DNA of 12,338 nucleotides, taken from contig JACRQB010000140.1 in assembly GCA_016222925.1 (NCBI GenBank), forward strand, positions 1 through 12,338. Direction: 5' to 3'. The position numbers and the translations under genes are program-made. The notes beneath the pieces are model-generated. The model did not search any database and had not been told where the DNA came from. It saw nothing but the letters and a program-made list of their open reading frames with translations. How positions within the stretch are numbered: position 1 is the first letter of the stretch; each line of letters starts with the position of its first letter. Source of the DNA: Nitrospirota bacterium (lineage in GTDB: Bacteria; Nitrospirota; Nitrospiria; Nitrospirales; Nitrospiraceae). Shown piece by piece: positions 1 to 6,845 of this stretch.

Positions 1-281
1 TCAGGCTGGCGTTGGGCCAACTCATCATAGACTTCATCCAGCCATCGGCCGGCACAACCCAGGACTTCGCGAACCAACGGCTCCGGCTGCCCGGTCCGTT
101 TCATCGTCCACTGGGAAACATATTCAAGCAACGCGTCCCGTTCGAAGGCTGTCGCTGAATGTGTGGCCACCGCCGATAACTCACTGAGACCGGTACGAAG
201 AATATCTGCCACCGTGTCCCGTCCATAGGACGTACTCGCCGTCACATACTGGACTACACGATGAAGTTCCTGATCGTTCAT
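1..281 (-). CDS. Unrecognised protein, 5' part only (runs off the window edge)
   Basis: This is an open frame of 93 complete codons reading leftward from ATG 281-279 and still open at base 1, so the C-terminus is missing. The start is well supported: a GAGAGGA Shine-Dalgarno lies directly upstream of the ATG, and a good promoter precedes it (301-329). The protein begins MNDQELHRVVQYVTAST. It is rich in charged and helix-forming residues, with no signal peptide, membrane segment or metal-binding motif in the visible part, so it is probably a soluble helical cytoplasmic protein. I do not recognise the family and assign no function. It is divergent from the peptidase gene at 435. It is very likely a real gene because start, ribosome site and promoter all agree. 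Confidence 0.7.
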   Translation of the reverse strand, partial: MNDQELHRVVQYVTASTSYGRDTVADILRTGLSELSAVATHSATAFERDALLEYVSQWTMKRTGQPEPLVREVLGCAGRWLDEVYDELAQRQP

Positions 282-300
282 TCCTCTCTCCGCTCAAGGA

Positions 301-329
301 ATTCTTACACCATGGCCGTGGCCTGTCAA
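301..329 (-). promoter_or_regulatory. Sigma-70-type promoter of the leftward gene at 281
   Basis: On the minus strand a perfect -35 TTGACA (329-324) is separated by 17 bp from AAGAAT (306-301), which matches 4 of 6 bases of the -10 consensus. Transcription would start near 294, leaving a short leader with the GAGAGGA ribosome site. This is prediction from sequence only. Confidence 0.5.
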
Positions 330-381
330 CGCAGCGACCTTGTTTAGTCTGGCAATTTTCTCTAATCTCAGCGTTGCCTGG

Positions 382-390
382 TGATACACT
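382..390 (+). promoter_or_regulatory. Possible extended -10 element for the M3 peptidase gene
   Basis: The bases TGATACACT fit an extended -10 (TG-n-TACACT, 4 of 6 in the hexamer) 45 bp before the ATG at 435. No convincing -35 is seen at the usual distance, so this is a weak candidate. Confidence 0.25.
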
Positions 391-434
391 ACCGCCTGTT
401 CCCGGCACACAACTTACCTGAGAGGAGACTCGGC

Positions 435-2231
435 ATGGCCGCCAGACATCCGGTTCGGCATAAGACTTCTACGTCCCTTGTATCCAGCCAGTGGGATCTC
501 ACTCACCTCATTAAGAACCCGCTGAAAGATTTGGATCGGCATCTGGCGGCCCTGGATGCACCGGTCGTGCAGGTTGAGTTGGCTCGTCCTCGGCTCCAGG
601 CAACAATGGCGAGCGCTGATTTCCACTCGATCCTGAAGCTCACCGAATCGATCGCAGAAGGTTCTGCCCGGCTTGGCGCATTCGCCTACCTCTGGTTTTC
701 GGAAAACACCAAAAACACCCAAGCGCGATCGTTTAAGGCGCAGGTGGAGGAGCGGCTCACCACCGTCAATAATCGCCTGCTTTTTCTTGATCTCTGGTGG
801 CAAGGGGTCGATCAGGAGAATGCGGCACGACTGATGGCCGACGCCGGCGACCTTCGATACTACCTGGAAACCATCAGACGCTATACGCCTCACACACTCT
901 CAGAACCAGAAGAAAAAATTATCAATGTCAAGAATGTCACCGGACGAAGCGCCGTCAATACGCTCTATGACGTGGTGACCAACGGACTGACGTTCACGAT
1001 GAAGATCGGCGGAAAAACCCGCACCATGAACCGTGAAGAACTCATGAGCCACGTGCGGAACCCAAAGGCATCCATCCGCCAAGCCGCCTACAGAGAACTC
1101 TACCGTGTATTCTCAGGCCAACGGGACCTGCTCGGAGAGATGTATCGGACGCTCGTCAATGACTGGAAAGCTGAAAACGTGGGACTCCGTGGGTTTGCGT
1201 CGCCCATCGCCACCCGCAACCTCGGCAATGATGTGCCGGACCAAGCGGTCGATGTACTGTTGGCAACCTGCGCCAAGAATGCCGAGATCTTCCAGACCTA
1301 CTTCAAACTGAAAGCAAAGATCTGCAAGATCTCCCCGATGAATCGGTACCATATTTATGCCCCCCATCGGGCAGACACCAAGAAATATGCGTATGCCGAT
1401 GCCGTCCGCATGGTGCTGGGCGCCTATCGAGGCTTTTCTCCCCAGCTTGCAGACCTGGCCGAACAGGTCTTGAGGGAACGGCGCATCGATGGGCCGACGC
1501 GTCCGGGCAAACTAGGCGGTGCCTATTGCTACAGCGTGGCACCCGGCCTGACACCCTACGTGATGTTGAACTTCACCGGGGAAGCGCGAGACATCGCCAC
1601 CATGGCCCATGAGCTCGGCCATGCCGCCCATGGAATGCTGGCCAAAGACCATTCGATCTTTACCTTCCATTCAACCCTCCCCTTGGCGGAGACGGCTTCT
1701 GTCTTCGGCGAACGCATTCTCTCCGACACCCTCATGTCGAACGAACGCAACAAAGCCGTTCGACAGGGCTTGCTCGTGAGTCAACTGGATGACATCTATG
1801 CCACCGTGATGCGGCAGGCCTATTTCATTCGATTCGAACAAACAGCGCATCGAATGGTGAGAGAAGGGGCAACGGGAGACCAACTGGCCAAAGCGTATTT
1901 GGCTGAACTTCGGCAGCAATTTGGCAAGGCCGTGAAAGTGCCGGAAGAGTTTCAATGGGAGTGGCTCATGATTCCCCATCTCTTCGCCAGTCCGTTCTAT
2001 TGCTACGCCTACAGCTTCGGCAATCTGCTCGTCTTGGCCCTCTACAGAATGTACAAGGAACAAGGGGAATCGTTTGTCCCGCAGTACCTGAACTTGCTCG
2101 CCACCGGCGGATCGCAATCCCCCCGAGATATTCTGAGCAGGATGGACGTGGATATGACGTCCGGAGCGTTCTGGCAATCAGGATTCGATACCATTCAGGA
2201 CCTGGTACAGCAACTGGAAGAAACAATGTAA
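435..2231 (+). CDS. M3-family oligoendopeptidase (PepF-like zinc metallopeptidase)
   Basis: This is a 598-residue cytoplasmic zinc endopeptidase that would cut short peptides, acting downstream of larger proteases. The zinc site is clear: HELGH at residues 392-396 gives two His ligands and the catalytic Glu393. The downstream LAETAS segment supplies the third ligand, Glu419, 23 residues after the second His, as in M3 peptidases. The C-terminal stretch with SPFYCYAYSFGNLL (from the peptide PHLFASP) is the usual substrate-side region of PepF proteins, and length matches the family (about 600). I chose ATG 435 because GAGAGGAG sits 7 bases before it; the frame is open from 381, but the 18-residue extension has no ribosome site. 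No signal peptide is seen. The gene stands alone, divergent from the gene at 281 and convergent with the pseudouridine synthase gene. Family confidence is high; substrate is unknown. Confidence 0.93.
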   Translation: MAARHPVRHKTSTSLVSSQWDLTHLIKNPLKDLDRHLAALDAPVVQVELARPRLQATMASADFHSILKLTESIAEGSARLGAFAYLWFSENTKNTQARSFKAQVEERLTTVNNRLLFLDLWWQGVDQENAARLMADAGDLRYYLETIRRYTPHTLSEPEEKIINVKNVTGRSAVNTLYDVVTNGLTFTMKIGGKTRTMNREELMSHVRNPKASIRQAAYRELYRVFSGQRDLLGEMYRTLVNDWKAENVGLRGFASPIATRNLGNDVPDQAVDVLLATCAKNAEIFQTYFKLKAKICKISPMNRYHIYAPHRADTKKYAYADAVRMVLGAYRGFSPQLADLAEQVLRERRIDGPTRPGKLGGAYCYSVAPGLTPYVMLNFTGEARDIATMAHELGHAAHGMLAKDHSIFTFHSTLPLAETASVFGERILSDTLMSNERNKAVRQGLLVSQLDDIYATVMRQAYFIRFEQTAHRMVREGATGDQLAKAYLAELRQQFGKAVKVPEEFQWEWLMIPHLFASPFYCYAYSFGNLLVLALYRMYKEQGESFVPQYLNLLATGGSQSPRDILSRMDVDMTSGAFWQSGFDTIQDLVQQLEETM

Positions 2232-2290
2232 CCAGCTGGATTGACGGCTGCAGCAGAAGCACTCACCAATCCTGAGCAGGCTACGCCAGA

Positions 2291-2310
2291 GTGACCAAGA
2301 GGTCACCTTT
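2291..2310 (+). terminator. Weak hairpin between convergent genes
   Basis: GTGACC (2291-2296) pairs with GGTCAC (2301-2306) around the loop AAGA and is followed by CTTTC. The 6-bp stem and poor T-run make this at best a weak terminator for the M3 peptidase gene; it ends at the stop codon of the opposing gene. Confidence 0.3.
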
Positions 2311-2891
2311 CACAGATTGCTCAGTTGGTTGATAGCCTTGATTTCATCCTCCTCCAATGCTCGCCATTCACCCAGGTTGAGGTCGCCCAGGCGAATCGGT
2401 CCAATGGCGATGCGCACCAACCGCAATGTGGGATGGCCTACCGCAGCCGTCATGCGACGAACCTGACGATTCAGCCCTTCATGGATGGTGACCTCTAACC
2501 ACGCCGTCGGCACGTTTTTTCGAAACCTGATGGGCACGGGCCGTTCTGGCAATGGTGGCTCCGTATCTAGCACCCTCACCTGCGCCGGTCTTGTTCGCTT
2601 TCCACCAAGCAGCACGCCTGTGCAGAGCCATTCGATCGCTGGTTCATCTGGAATCCGTTCGACCTGCACCAAATAGACTTTCGGCAATTTGTGTTGCGGG
2701 TCGGTAATCCGGTGCGCCAACGCTCCATTCGAAGTCAAAATCATCAGTCCTTCGCTGTCCTGATCGAGACGCCCCGCCGCATAGACATGAGGGACGGTGA
2801 TGTAGTCCGCCAGCGTCGGCCTTCCTTCTGAATCGGTAAAACATGGAAGCACCCCATAGGGTTTATGAAATGCGATGGCACGTATGGACAT
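2310..2891 (-). CDS. rluE: RluE-type 23S rRNA pseudouridine synthase
   Basis: This is a 193-residue RNA pseudouridine synthase of the RsuA/RluB/E/F family. It isomerises one uridine in rRNA; by resemblance to E. coli RluE the target would be 23S rRNA U2457. Visible signatures are FHKPYGVLPCFTD at the N-terminus, the catalytic loop GRLDQDSEGL (residues 40-49, nucleophile Asp43), the PKVYLVQVE strand, the LEVTIHEGLNRQVRRM motif and the closing LGEWRAL. No S4 RNA-binding domain precedes the catalytic domain, as in RluE and unlike RsuA/RluB. The frame is open to 3011, but I prefer ATG 2891-2889. It lies just before the conserved domain, whereas the longer start would fall inside the bfd promoter and adds a segment with no family resemblance. 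The ribosome site is weak at either start. The exact rRNA target is inferred. Confidence 0.85.
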   Translation of the reverse strand: MSIRAIAFHKPYGVLPCFTDSEGRPTLADYITVPHVYAAGRLDQDSEGLMILTSNGALAHRITDPQHKLPKVYLVQVERIPDEPAIEWLCTGVLLGGKRTRPAQVRVLDTEPPLPERPVPIRFRKNVPTAWLEVTIHEGLNRQVRRMTAAVGHPTLRLVRIAIGPIRLGDLNLGEWRALEEDEIKAINQLSNL

Positions 2892-3001
2892 ACCCGTTTC
2901 GAACCCTGCCTTTATGGTATCAATCCTTGTCGTATGGTGCTTCAGGGAAATATCCGGAAGATCTAGCCCCTTGCAAGGTCGCCTTGGCGCTTGTTCGGAG
3001 G

Positions 3002-3030
3002 TTGACAGCATATCCGGCCTGTGGCATACT
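3002..3030 (+). promoter_or_regulatory. bfd promoter
   Basis: A perfect -35 TTGACA (3002-3007), a 17-bp spacer and CATACT (3025-3030, 4 of 6) form a well-spaced sigma-70-type promoter. Predicted transcription start is near 3037, about 29 bases before the bfd ATG. The last -10 base is shared with the adjacent Fur-like palindrome. Confidence 0.6.
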
Positions 3031-3044
3031 GAGAATGCTTCTCA
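3030..3044. promoter_or_regulatory. Fur-box-like operator overlapping the bfd start site
   Basis: TGAGAATGCTTCTCA has the 7-1-7 architecture of the Fur core TGATAATnATTATCA, with three departures. Its six outer bases on each side (TGAGAA/TTCTCA) are a perfect inverted repeat. It begins at the end of the -10 and spans the predicted transcription start, an ideal position for iron-dependent repression of bfd. Fur control of bfd is known in other bacteria; here it is inferred from the motif. Confidence 0.5.
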
Positions 3045-3065
3045 TAATCGCTCACTGGAGCTCGC

Positions 3066-3263
3066 ATGTACGTTTGCCTGTGTAATGGTATTACCGAATC
3101 AGATGTCCGTGAGGCCGGGCGAGCAGGATGTGTGATGCCTTGTCAGCTGAAGTCCAAGTTTGGACTCAAGCAGACCGGTTGCTGCGGCCGATGCGCAAAG
3201 AATATTCATGAGTTTGTCGAGATCGCTGTCCAGGGAGCCTCGACCAGCTCAGTAGAGCGCTAG
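3066..3263 (+). CDS. bfd: Bacterioferritin-associated ferredoxin, [2Fe-2S]
   Basis: This is a 65-residue BFD-like [2Fe-2S] protein. In characterised systems Bfd docks on bacterioferritin and passes electrons to its haem so that stored Fe(III) is released as Fe(II). The start MYVCLCNGIT matches the family signature, and the cluster ligands are Cys4, Cys6, Cys40 and Cys43 (CxC, then 33 residues, then CGRC; E. coli Bfd has 32). Three further cysteines, Cys22, Cys26 and Cys39, are not among the usual ligands. TGGAG lies 5 bases before the ATG. The gene is monocistronic, has its own promoter with a Fur-like site, and faces the flavodoxin gene. No bacterioferritin gene lies in the window. A generic BFD-like domain protein serving another partner is the alternative. 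Confidence 0.88.
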   Translation: MYVCLCNGITESDVREAGRAGCVMPCQLKSKFGLKQTGCCGRCAKNIHEFVEIAVQGASTSSVER

Positions 3264-3303
3264 TCGCCCCCCACAGTCTCTCCCCACATGTGTACGAGCC
3301 ACC

Positions 3304-3930
3304 TCAATGTGGAGATGCGGCCTTGATGAGCCTGGCCACCTCAGCTACTCGCACGCCTAGCGCTTTTGCCTCAGCAAGTTCAGCCTTATCAATCCCAGGG
3401 CTCTCACCTTCTGTGGTCGCCGATGCTCCAAATGCACCACCGCCGCTCACCACAATCATTTGATTTCCCAGCATCGCGGCAAGAATGGTCAACAGCGTCA
3501 CCTCTTTCCCGCTCGAAATCTGCCCTCCCGTAGCGAAGGCCGCCCCAACCTTGTTTTTCATCTTGAATTCTGGAAAGACGCCGAACTTGAACTGCCAGTT
3601 ATCGAAGAAGGTCTTCACCTCTCCTGACATGTTCGACCAATAGACAGGTGAACCGACGACAACTGCGTCGGCGGACAACAAATCCTCTGCAGTTACGTGC
3701 GCGACGCGCTTAAGGAGGACCTGCGTACCTGGAGCCGATTTTGCGCCGGCCACCACGGCTTCCGCCATGCGCTCGGTGTTTCCTGAGAGTGAGTGATAGG
3801 TAACGAGAACTTTGATCGAGAGCGAGGCTTCGTCGGCCCAAGACCGCGACACACAGCCAGTGCAAAGAGCGACCGACATTAACGCGACGACCAGGAGATG
3901 CCGTGATTCACCAAGGAGAAAGGTCTGCAT
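3304..3930 (-). CDS. Flavodoxin/WrbA-like FMN protein with N-terminal export signal
   Basis: This is a flavodoxin-fold protein expected to bind FMN, related to WrbA-type NAD(P)H:quinone oxidoreductases. Numbering from an alternative GTG at 3945, the phosphate-binding loop is SLSGNT (52-57), followed by VVVGSPVYW (95-103), which supplies the flavin-stacking aromatic region, and ATGGQISSGKE (138-148), the WrbA-like third loop. Residues 17-31 are hydrophobic and followed by LCTGC and SWADEA. This fits either a non-canonical lipobox (Cys31) or signal peptidase I cleavage after SWA, so the protein is probably exported. That is unusual for this normally cytoplasmic fold. No twin-arginine motif is seen. 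The start is uncertain: ATG 3930 and GTG 3945 both lack a clear ribosome site. The zinc-ribbon gene lies 36-51 bp upstream on the same strand and probably shares its transcript. Confidence 0.8.
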   Translation of the reverse strand: MQTFLLGESRHLLVVALMSVALCTGCVSRSWADEASLSIKVLVTYHSLSGNTERMAEAVVAGAKSAPGTQVLLKRVAHVTAEDLLSADAVVVGSPVYWSNMSGEVKTFFDNWQFKFGVFPEFKMKNKVGAAFATGGQISSGKEVTLLTILAAMLGNQMIVVSGGGAFGASATTEGESPGIDKAELAEAKALGVRVAEVARLIKAASPH

Positions 3931-3981
3931 GAGGCGCGATGACACGATGTTACGAGGTAGAGGGAAGAGAAGCGAGAGGCC

Positions 3982-4167
3982 TTAGTGCCGAAACGTCTCT
4001 TCTTCCATATGTTCTTCAACCGACACTTCCGTCAACGTTCCACGGTAGGTACAGCGGTGACACCGGATTCGCCACTCCTCGATCCACTTTTCCTGCACAT
4101 AAGACTGCCGACAGGTAGGACAGACGAACACGCCTTTTTTATAGAGCACTCGACGCTTTTCTTGCAT
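3982..4167 (-). CDS. Small zinc-ribbon protein
   Basis: This 61-residue protein has two CxxC knuckles, CPTC (Cys16/Cys19) and CHRC (Cys36/Cys39), spaced as in a zinc ribbon, with aromatic and basic residues between them. The C-terminal tail is acidic (VEEHMEEETF). It probably binds one Zn2+ as a small nucleic-acid- or protein-binding module; I do not recognise a specific family. The start is firm: AGAGGA sits 6 bases before ATG 4167-4165, and a plausible promoter lies at 4225-4253. It is the first gene of a likely two-gene unit with the exported flavodoxin. Coding reality is supported by the ribosome site, the cysteine spacing and the absence of a better frame. Function is unknown. Confidence 0.75.
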   Translation of the reverse strand: MQEKRRVLYKKGVFVCPTCRQSYVQEKWIEEWRIRCHRCTYRGTLTEVSVEEHMEEETFRH

Positions 4168-4224
4168 GGTTTCCTCTTAGTCAGCCCCAGGCGAGGATGG
4201 CACAAGCGGCGAGACGATTGCAAG

Positions 4225-4253
4225 ATTACAGAAATCAAATGCCCTCTCGCCAA
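4225..4253 (-). promoter_or_regulatory. Promoter of the zinc-ribbon/flavodoxin unit
   Basis: On the minus strand TTGGCG (4253-4248, 4 of 6) and TGTAAT (4230-4225, 5 of 6) are exactly 17 bp apart. Transcription would start near 4218, about 50 bases before the zinc-ribbon ATG. Confidence 0.4.
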
Positions 4254-4274
4254 CAGCTCAAGCAAATAGCCTTC

Positions 4275-4303
4275 TTGACTGCGAGAGAACCGATCATTAC
4301 GAT
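4275..4303 (+). promoter_or_regulatory. Promoter of the DUF192 gene (predicts a leaderless mRNA)
   Basis: TTGACT (4275-4280, 5 of 6) and TACGAT (4298-4303, 4 of 6) are 17 bp apart. The expected transcription start, about 7 bases after the -10, falls on the A of ATG 4310. Confidence 0.42.
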
Positions 4304-4309
4304 ACGCGG

Positions 4310-4786
4310 ATGCGCTGGAGATTCTCTACCTGGCTTGTGCTCTCTGTCGTGATCACAGGCGGATTACTAGCTGATGATATGCGGGTGGTCAGCGCCGCCG
4401 GAACTGAACTCGCGTCGATTCACACTCCTTCCGGCACCACCATCAAGGCCGAAATCGCCGACACACCCCTAAAACGCTCCGTCGGACTCATGTACCGGGA
4501 CCACCTCAAGAAGGACCACGGAATGCTCTTTTTCTTCAGCCAACCCCAGGCCTGGACCTTCTGGATGAAGAATACCAAGATCGCGCTCGATCTCATTTGG
4601 ATTGACGGCAAACAACGGGTGACGCATATCGAACGGAATGTCCCGATTTGCACGAAGAGCGATGATTCCTGTCCTCAGTATCGCCCGAACAGTGATGACG
4701 CAATGTATGTCCTCGAAATTATGGGTGGGACGGTTGACGGGTACAAAATCGAAAAAGGATCGAAGCTGCCGTTCGGCCACCCTTGA
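4310..4786 (+). CDS. DUF192-family secreted protein
   Basis: This is a 158-residue member of the DUF192 family (small beta-rich, usually exported proteins of unknown function). Family hallmarks are VGLMYR (58-63), GMLFFF (71-76), FWMKNT (84-89), the LDLIWID strand and the late ALEIMGG-like segment, here VLEIMGG. Cys114 and Cys121 form the PIC...CPQY pair often seen in the exported members and could make a disulfide. Residues 8-21 are hydrophobic after a short basic start, with a likely signal peptidase I site after VVSAA (residue 30), so the mature protein should be periplasmic. No Shine-Dalgarno precedes ATG 4310; a promoter placed to start at the ATG itself explains this. An internal ATG (residue 24) would remove the signal. 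The gene converges on rel. Family assignment is confident; function is not known. Confidence 0.88.
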   Translation: MRWRFSTWLVLSVVITGGLLADDMRVVSAAGTELASIHTPSGTTIKAEIADTPLKRSVGLMYRDHLKKDHGMLFFFSQPQAWTFWMKNTKIALDLIWIDGKQRVTHIERNVPICTKSDDSCPQYRPNSDDAMYVLEIMGGTVDGYKIEKGSKLPFGHP

Positions 4787-4810
4787 GCCCTGGCTCCGCA
4801 ACACCATCAA

Positions 4811-5551
4811 TCATGATTTTTCGCGCCAAGACCTCAGCCGCCTGGCCGTAATGACACCCTCCACCCGTTCAACGGCTTTGAGCACTCGGTTGAGATGACT
4901 CGTATCGGCGATCTCGACCACGAAATCCAACTCGGCCTTCCGATCTTCCCTGGTCATAATTTCAGCACGGCTGATATTCGCGTCACATTCAGCGATCGCC
5001 GATGACACATTCGCCAGCACTCCCGTCCTATCCTCTGCAATGACCGCGATTTTGACCGCATGTTGACTCGACGTGGCCGTATCCCACTCCACCACCACCA
5101 GACGCTCTCGATCATAGTCCAAGGCTTCGAGGTTAGGACAATCAACCGAATGGATCGTGAGGCCCCTTCCACGTGTGATGTATCCCAAGATCTTGTCTCC
5201 AGGAACGGGATTACAGCATCGCGACAGTTGCATCAACAGATCGCGGCCACCTTTGACTTGGACGCCGGGCTCTACCCCTCTCGTACCGACGACTTTGGGA
5301 ACGCTGACCGGGTCGGGTTGAATGGACGTTCCCGCCGATGTCGGCGCCACCAACCGTCCAACGACTTGAGCCGTCGCAACGTGGCCAAATCCCACCGCCG
5401 CAGCCAACTCGTCAATCGTGGCGTAGCCTTCCTGTTTGGCAGCATAGAGCAGCGCATCCGACTTGAGCGTCTGCGAGGGGGTCAACCCATGACGACGAAT
5501 CTCGGCTTCGAGTAAACGCCACCCGATCTCCCAGTGGAACGATCTTTCCAT
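4811..5551 (-). pseudogene. rel: Detached C-terminal regulatory half of rel (ppGpp synthetase/hydrolase)
   Basis: This segment carries the end of a long RelA/SpoT-homologue in a different frame from the catalytic half at 5412-6842. Homology resumes at about 5530 with EIGWRLLEAEIRRHGL, the start of the helical domain. It continues through the zinc-finger/conserved-cysteine region (LSRCCNPVPGDKILGYI and HSVDCPN) and ends with an ACT/RRM domain (VKIAVIAEDRTGVLANVSS onward) at the TGA 4813-4811. Compared with intact Rel proteins, the second half of the TGS domain and the linker (about 50 residues) are missing at the join. The frame stays open upstream to 5605. The nearest ATG (5551) has only a weak AAGG before it, so independent translation is doubtful. 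I treat it as the 3' part of a broken gene; an assembly error is the alternative. Confidence 0.8.
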
Positions 5552-6842
5552 TGACCTTGGCACCGACGCAATGGTCACCGACTTCCGTGTGAATCGCATA
5601 CGCAAAATCTACCGGCGTAGCCCCTTTCGGCAGTTCTTTGACGATTCCCTTCGGAGTAAAGACATAGACCACGTCGTGAAACAACTCAAGTTTCACGGAA
5701 TCCATAAACTGACGATTATCAGGCAGATCCGTTTGCCATTCGATGAACTGTCTCAGCCATCCAAAGGCTTTGCTGTCTTTATCCTGCACACGCCCCTGCT
5801 CTTTATACTTCCAATGCGCTGCGATTCCGTACTCGGCGACACGATGCATTTCTTCCGTGCGGATCTGAAACTCTACGTGCTCACCCTTCGGCCCGACCAC
5901 GGTCGTATGGAGAGACTGATAGAGATTCGATTTGGGAATCGCGATGTAATCTTTGAAGCGACCAGGCAGCGGTCGCCACAACGAATGGATGATACCCAGT
6001 AACGCATAGCAATTCATCTTCGTGTCAGTAATGATTCGCAAGGCGGTAAGATCATAGACCTCCCCGAACGAAATCGATTGCTTCTTCATTTTTTGATAGA
6101 TGCCGTAGAGGTGTTTTGGCCTTCCGTGCACGGCTCCGACCAACCCATTCTCCGCCAGCGCCTTCTCAACAAGGCCTTGCACCTCCTGGATATACTGCTG
6201 TCGATCTTCGTCGCGTTTCGCCACGGACACGCGCAGGGTTTCGTAGGCATCCGGTTTGAGGTGCTTCAGACACAAATCTTCCAGTTCGTTCTTCATCCAC
6301 CCGATTCCGATACGGTTGGCCAACGGCGCATAGATCTCCAACGTCTCTTGTGCGATTTCCTGCCGCTTACTTTCTTTAAGGTGCTCAAGGGTTCGCATAT
6401 TGTGGAGCCGATCGGCCAATTTGATGATCACGACGCGAATATCATCCGCCATCGAGAGCACCATTTTGCGGAAATTCTCCGCCTGTTTTTCCTCCGAACT
6501 GCGAAACGTAATTTTCCCGATCTTCGTCACTCCGTCGACGAGATGGACCACTTCCTTCCCGAATTCACGCTGTAGCTCATCGGCCGTGGCTACCGTATCT
6601 TCCAGCGTATCGTGCAGAAGCCCGGCCACGATCGCCGTCACGTCGGTTTTCAGAGAGGTCAAGACGCCGGCCACCGCGACGGGGTGCTTCACATAGGGTT
6701 CTCCGGAGTGACGCGTTTGTCCTTCATGCGCCTTCACCGAAAACGCATAGGCCTTTCGCACCATGCCGAGATCAGCGTCGGGCTGATAGGCTTGCAGACG
6801 ACCCAGCAACTGGTCGATATCGGTCACCGTTTCATACATCAT
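5412..6842 (-). CDS. rel: Rel/SpoT (p)ppGpp hydrolase-synthetase, catalytic half, truncated in the TGS domain
   Basis: This is the catalytic part of a bifunctional stringent-response enzyme that makes (p)ppGpp from ATP and GDP/GTP and hydrolyses it. The hydrolase is complete by motif: His53, His77-Asp78, Glu81-Asp82, Asp144 and Asn148. The synthetase is also complete: RPKHLYGIY (241-249), Asp264, the RFKD loop (295-298, the RxKD type of bifunctional enzymes), Tyr308, His312 and FQIRTE. The TGS domain starts at about 392 but ends at Leu437 (5534-5532). After that the frame reads 39 unrelated residues to a stop, while true homology continues in another frame (see the 4811-5551 entry). Intact relatives are about 720-750 residues. 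The missing stretch must be 2 modulo 3 in length. ATG 6842 lies 3 bp after the recJ stop, so the two are probably translationally coupled. If real, a truncated enzyme would lack ribosome-sensing domains. Confidence 0.87.
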   Translation of the reverse strand: MMYETVTDIDQLLGRLQAYQPDADLGMVRKAYAFSVKAHEGQTRHSGEPYVKHPVAVAGVLTSLKTDVTAIVAGLLHDTLEDTVATADELQREFGKEVVHLVDGVTKIGKITFRSSEEKQAENFRKMVLSMADDIRVVIIKLADRLHNMRTLEHLKESKRQEIAQETLEIYAPLANRIGIGWMKNELEDLCLKHLKPDAYETLRVSVAKRDEDRQQYIQEVQGLVEKALAENGLVGAVHGRPKHLYGIYQKMKKQSISFGEVYDLTALRIITDTKMNCYALLGIIHSLWRPLPGRFKDYIAIPKSNLYQSLHTTVVGPKGEHVEFQIRTEEMHRVAEYGIAAHWKYKEQGRVQDKDSKAFGWLRQFIEWQTDLPDNRQFMDSVKLELFHDVVYVFTPKGIVKELPKGATPVDFAYAIHTEVGDHCVGAKVNGKIVPLGDRVAFTRSRDSSSWVDPLADAQVGCAALCCQTGRLRHD

Positions 6843-6845
6843 CTG

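Noticed and set aside
381..434. Longer M3 peptidase start at ATG 381
   Set aside because: It has no Shine-Dalgarno, whereas ATG 435 has GAGAGGAG at proper distance; the added 18 residues show no family resemblance.
2892..3011. Longer pseudouridine synthase start at 3011
   Set aside because: It would start inside the bfd promoter and adds 40 residues before the conserved HKPYG motif; kept only as a possibility.
3284..3312. Inverted repeat CCACAT ... ATGTGG near the end of the flavodoxin gene
   Set aside because: Only 6-bp arms around a long (17-base) loop with no T-run; not a credible terminator or operator.
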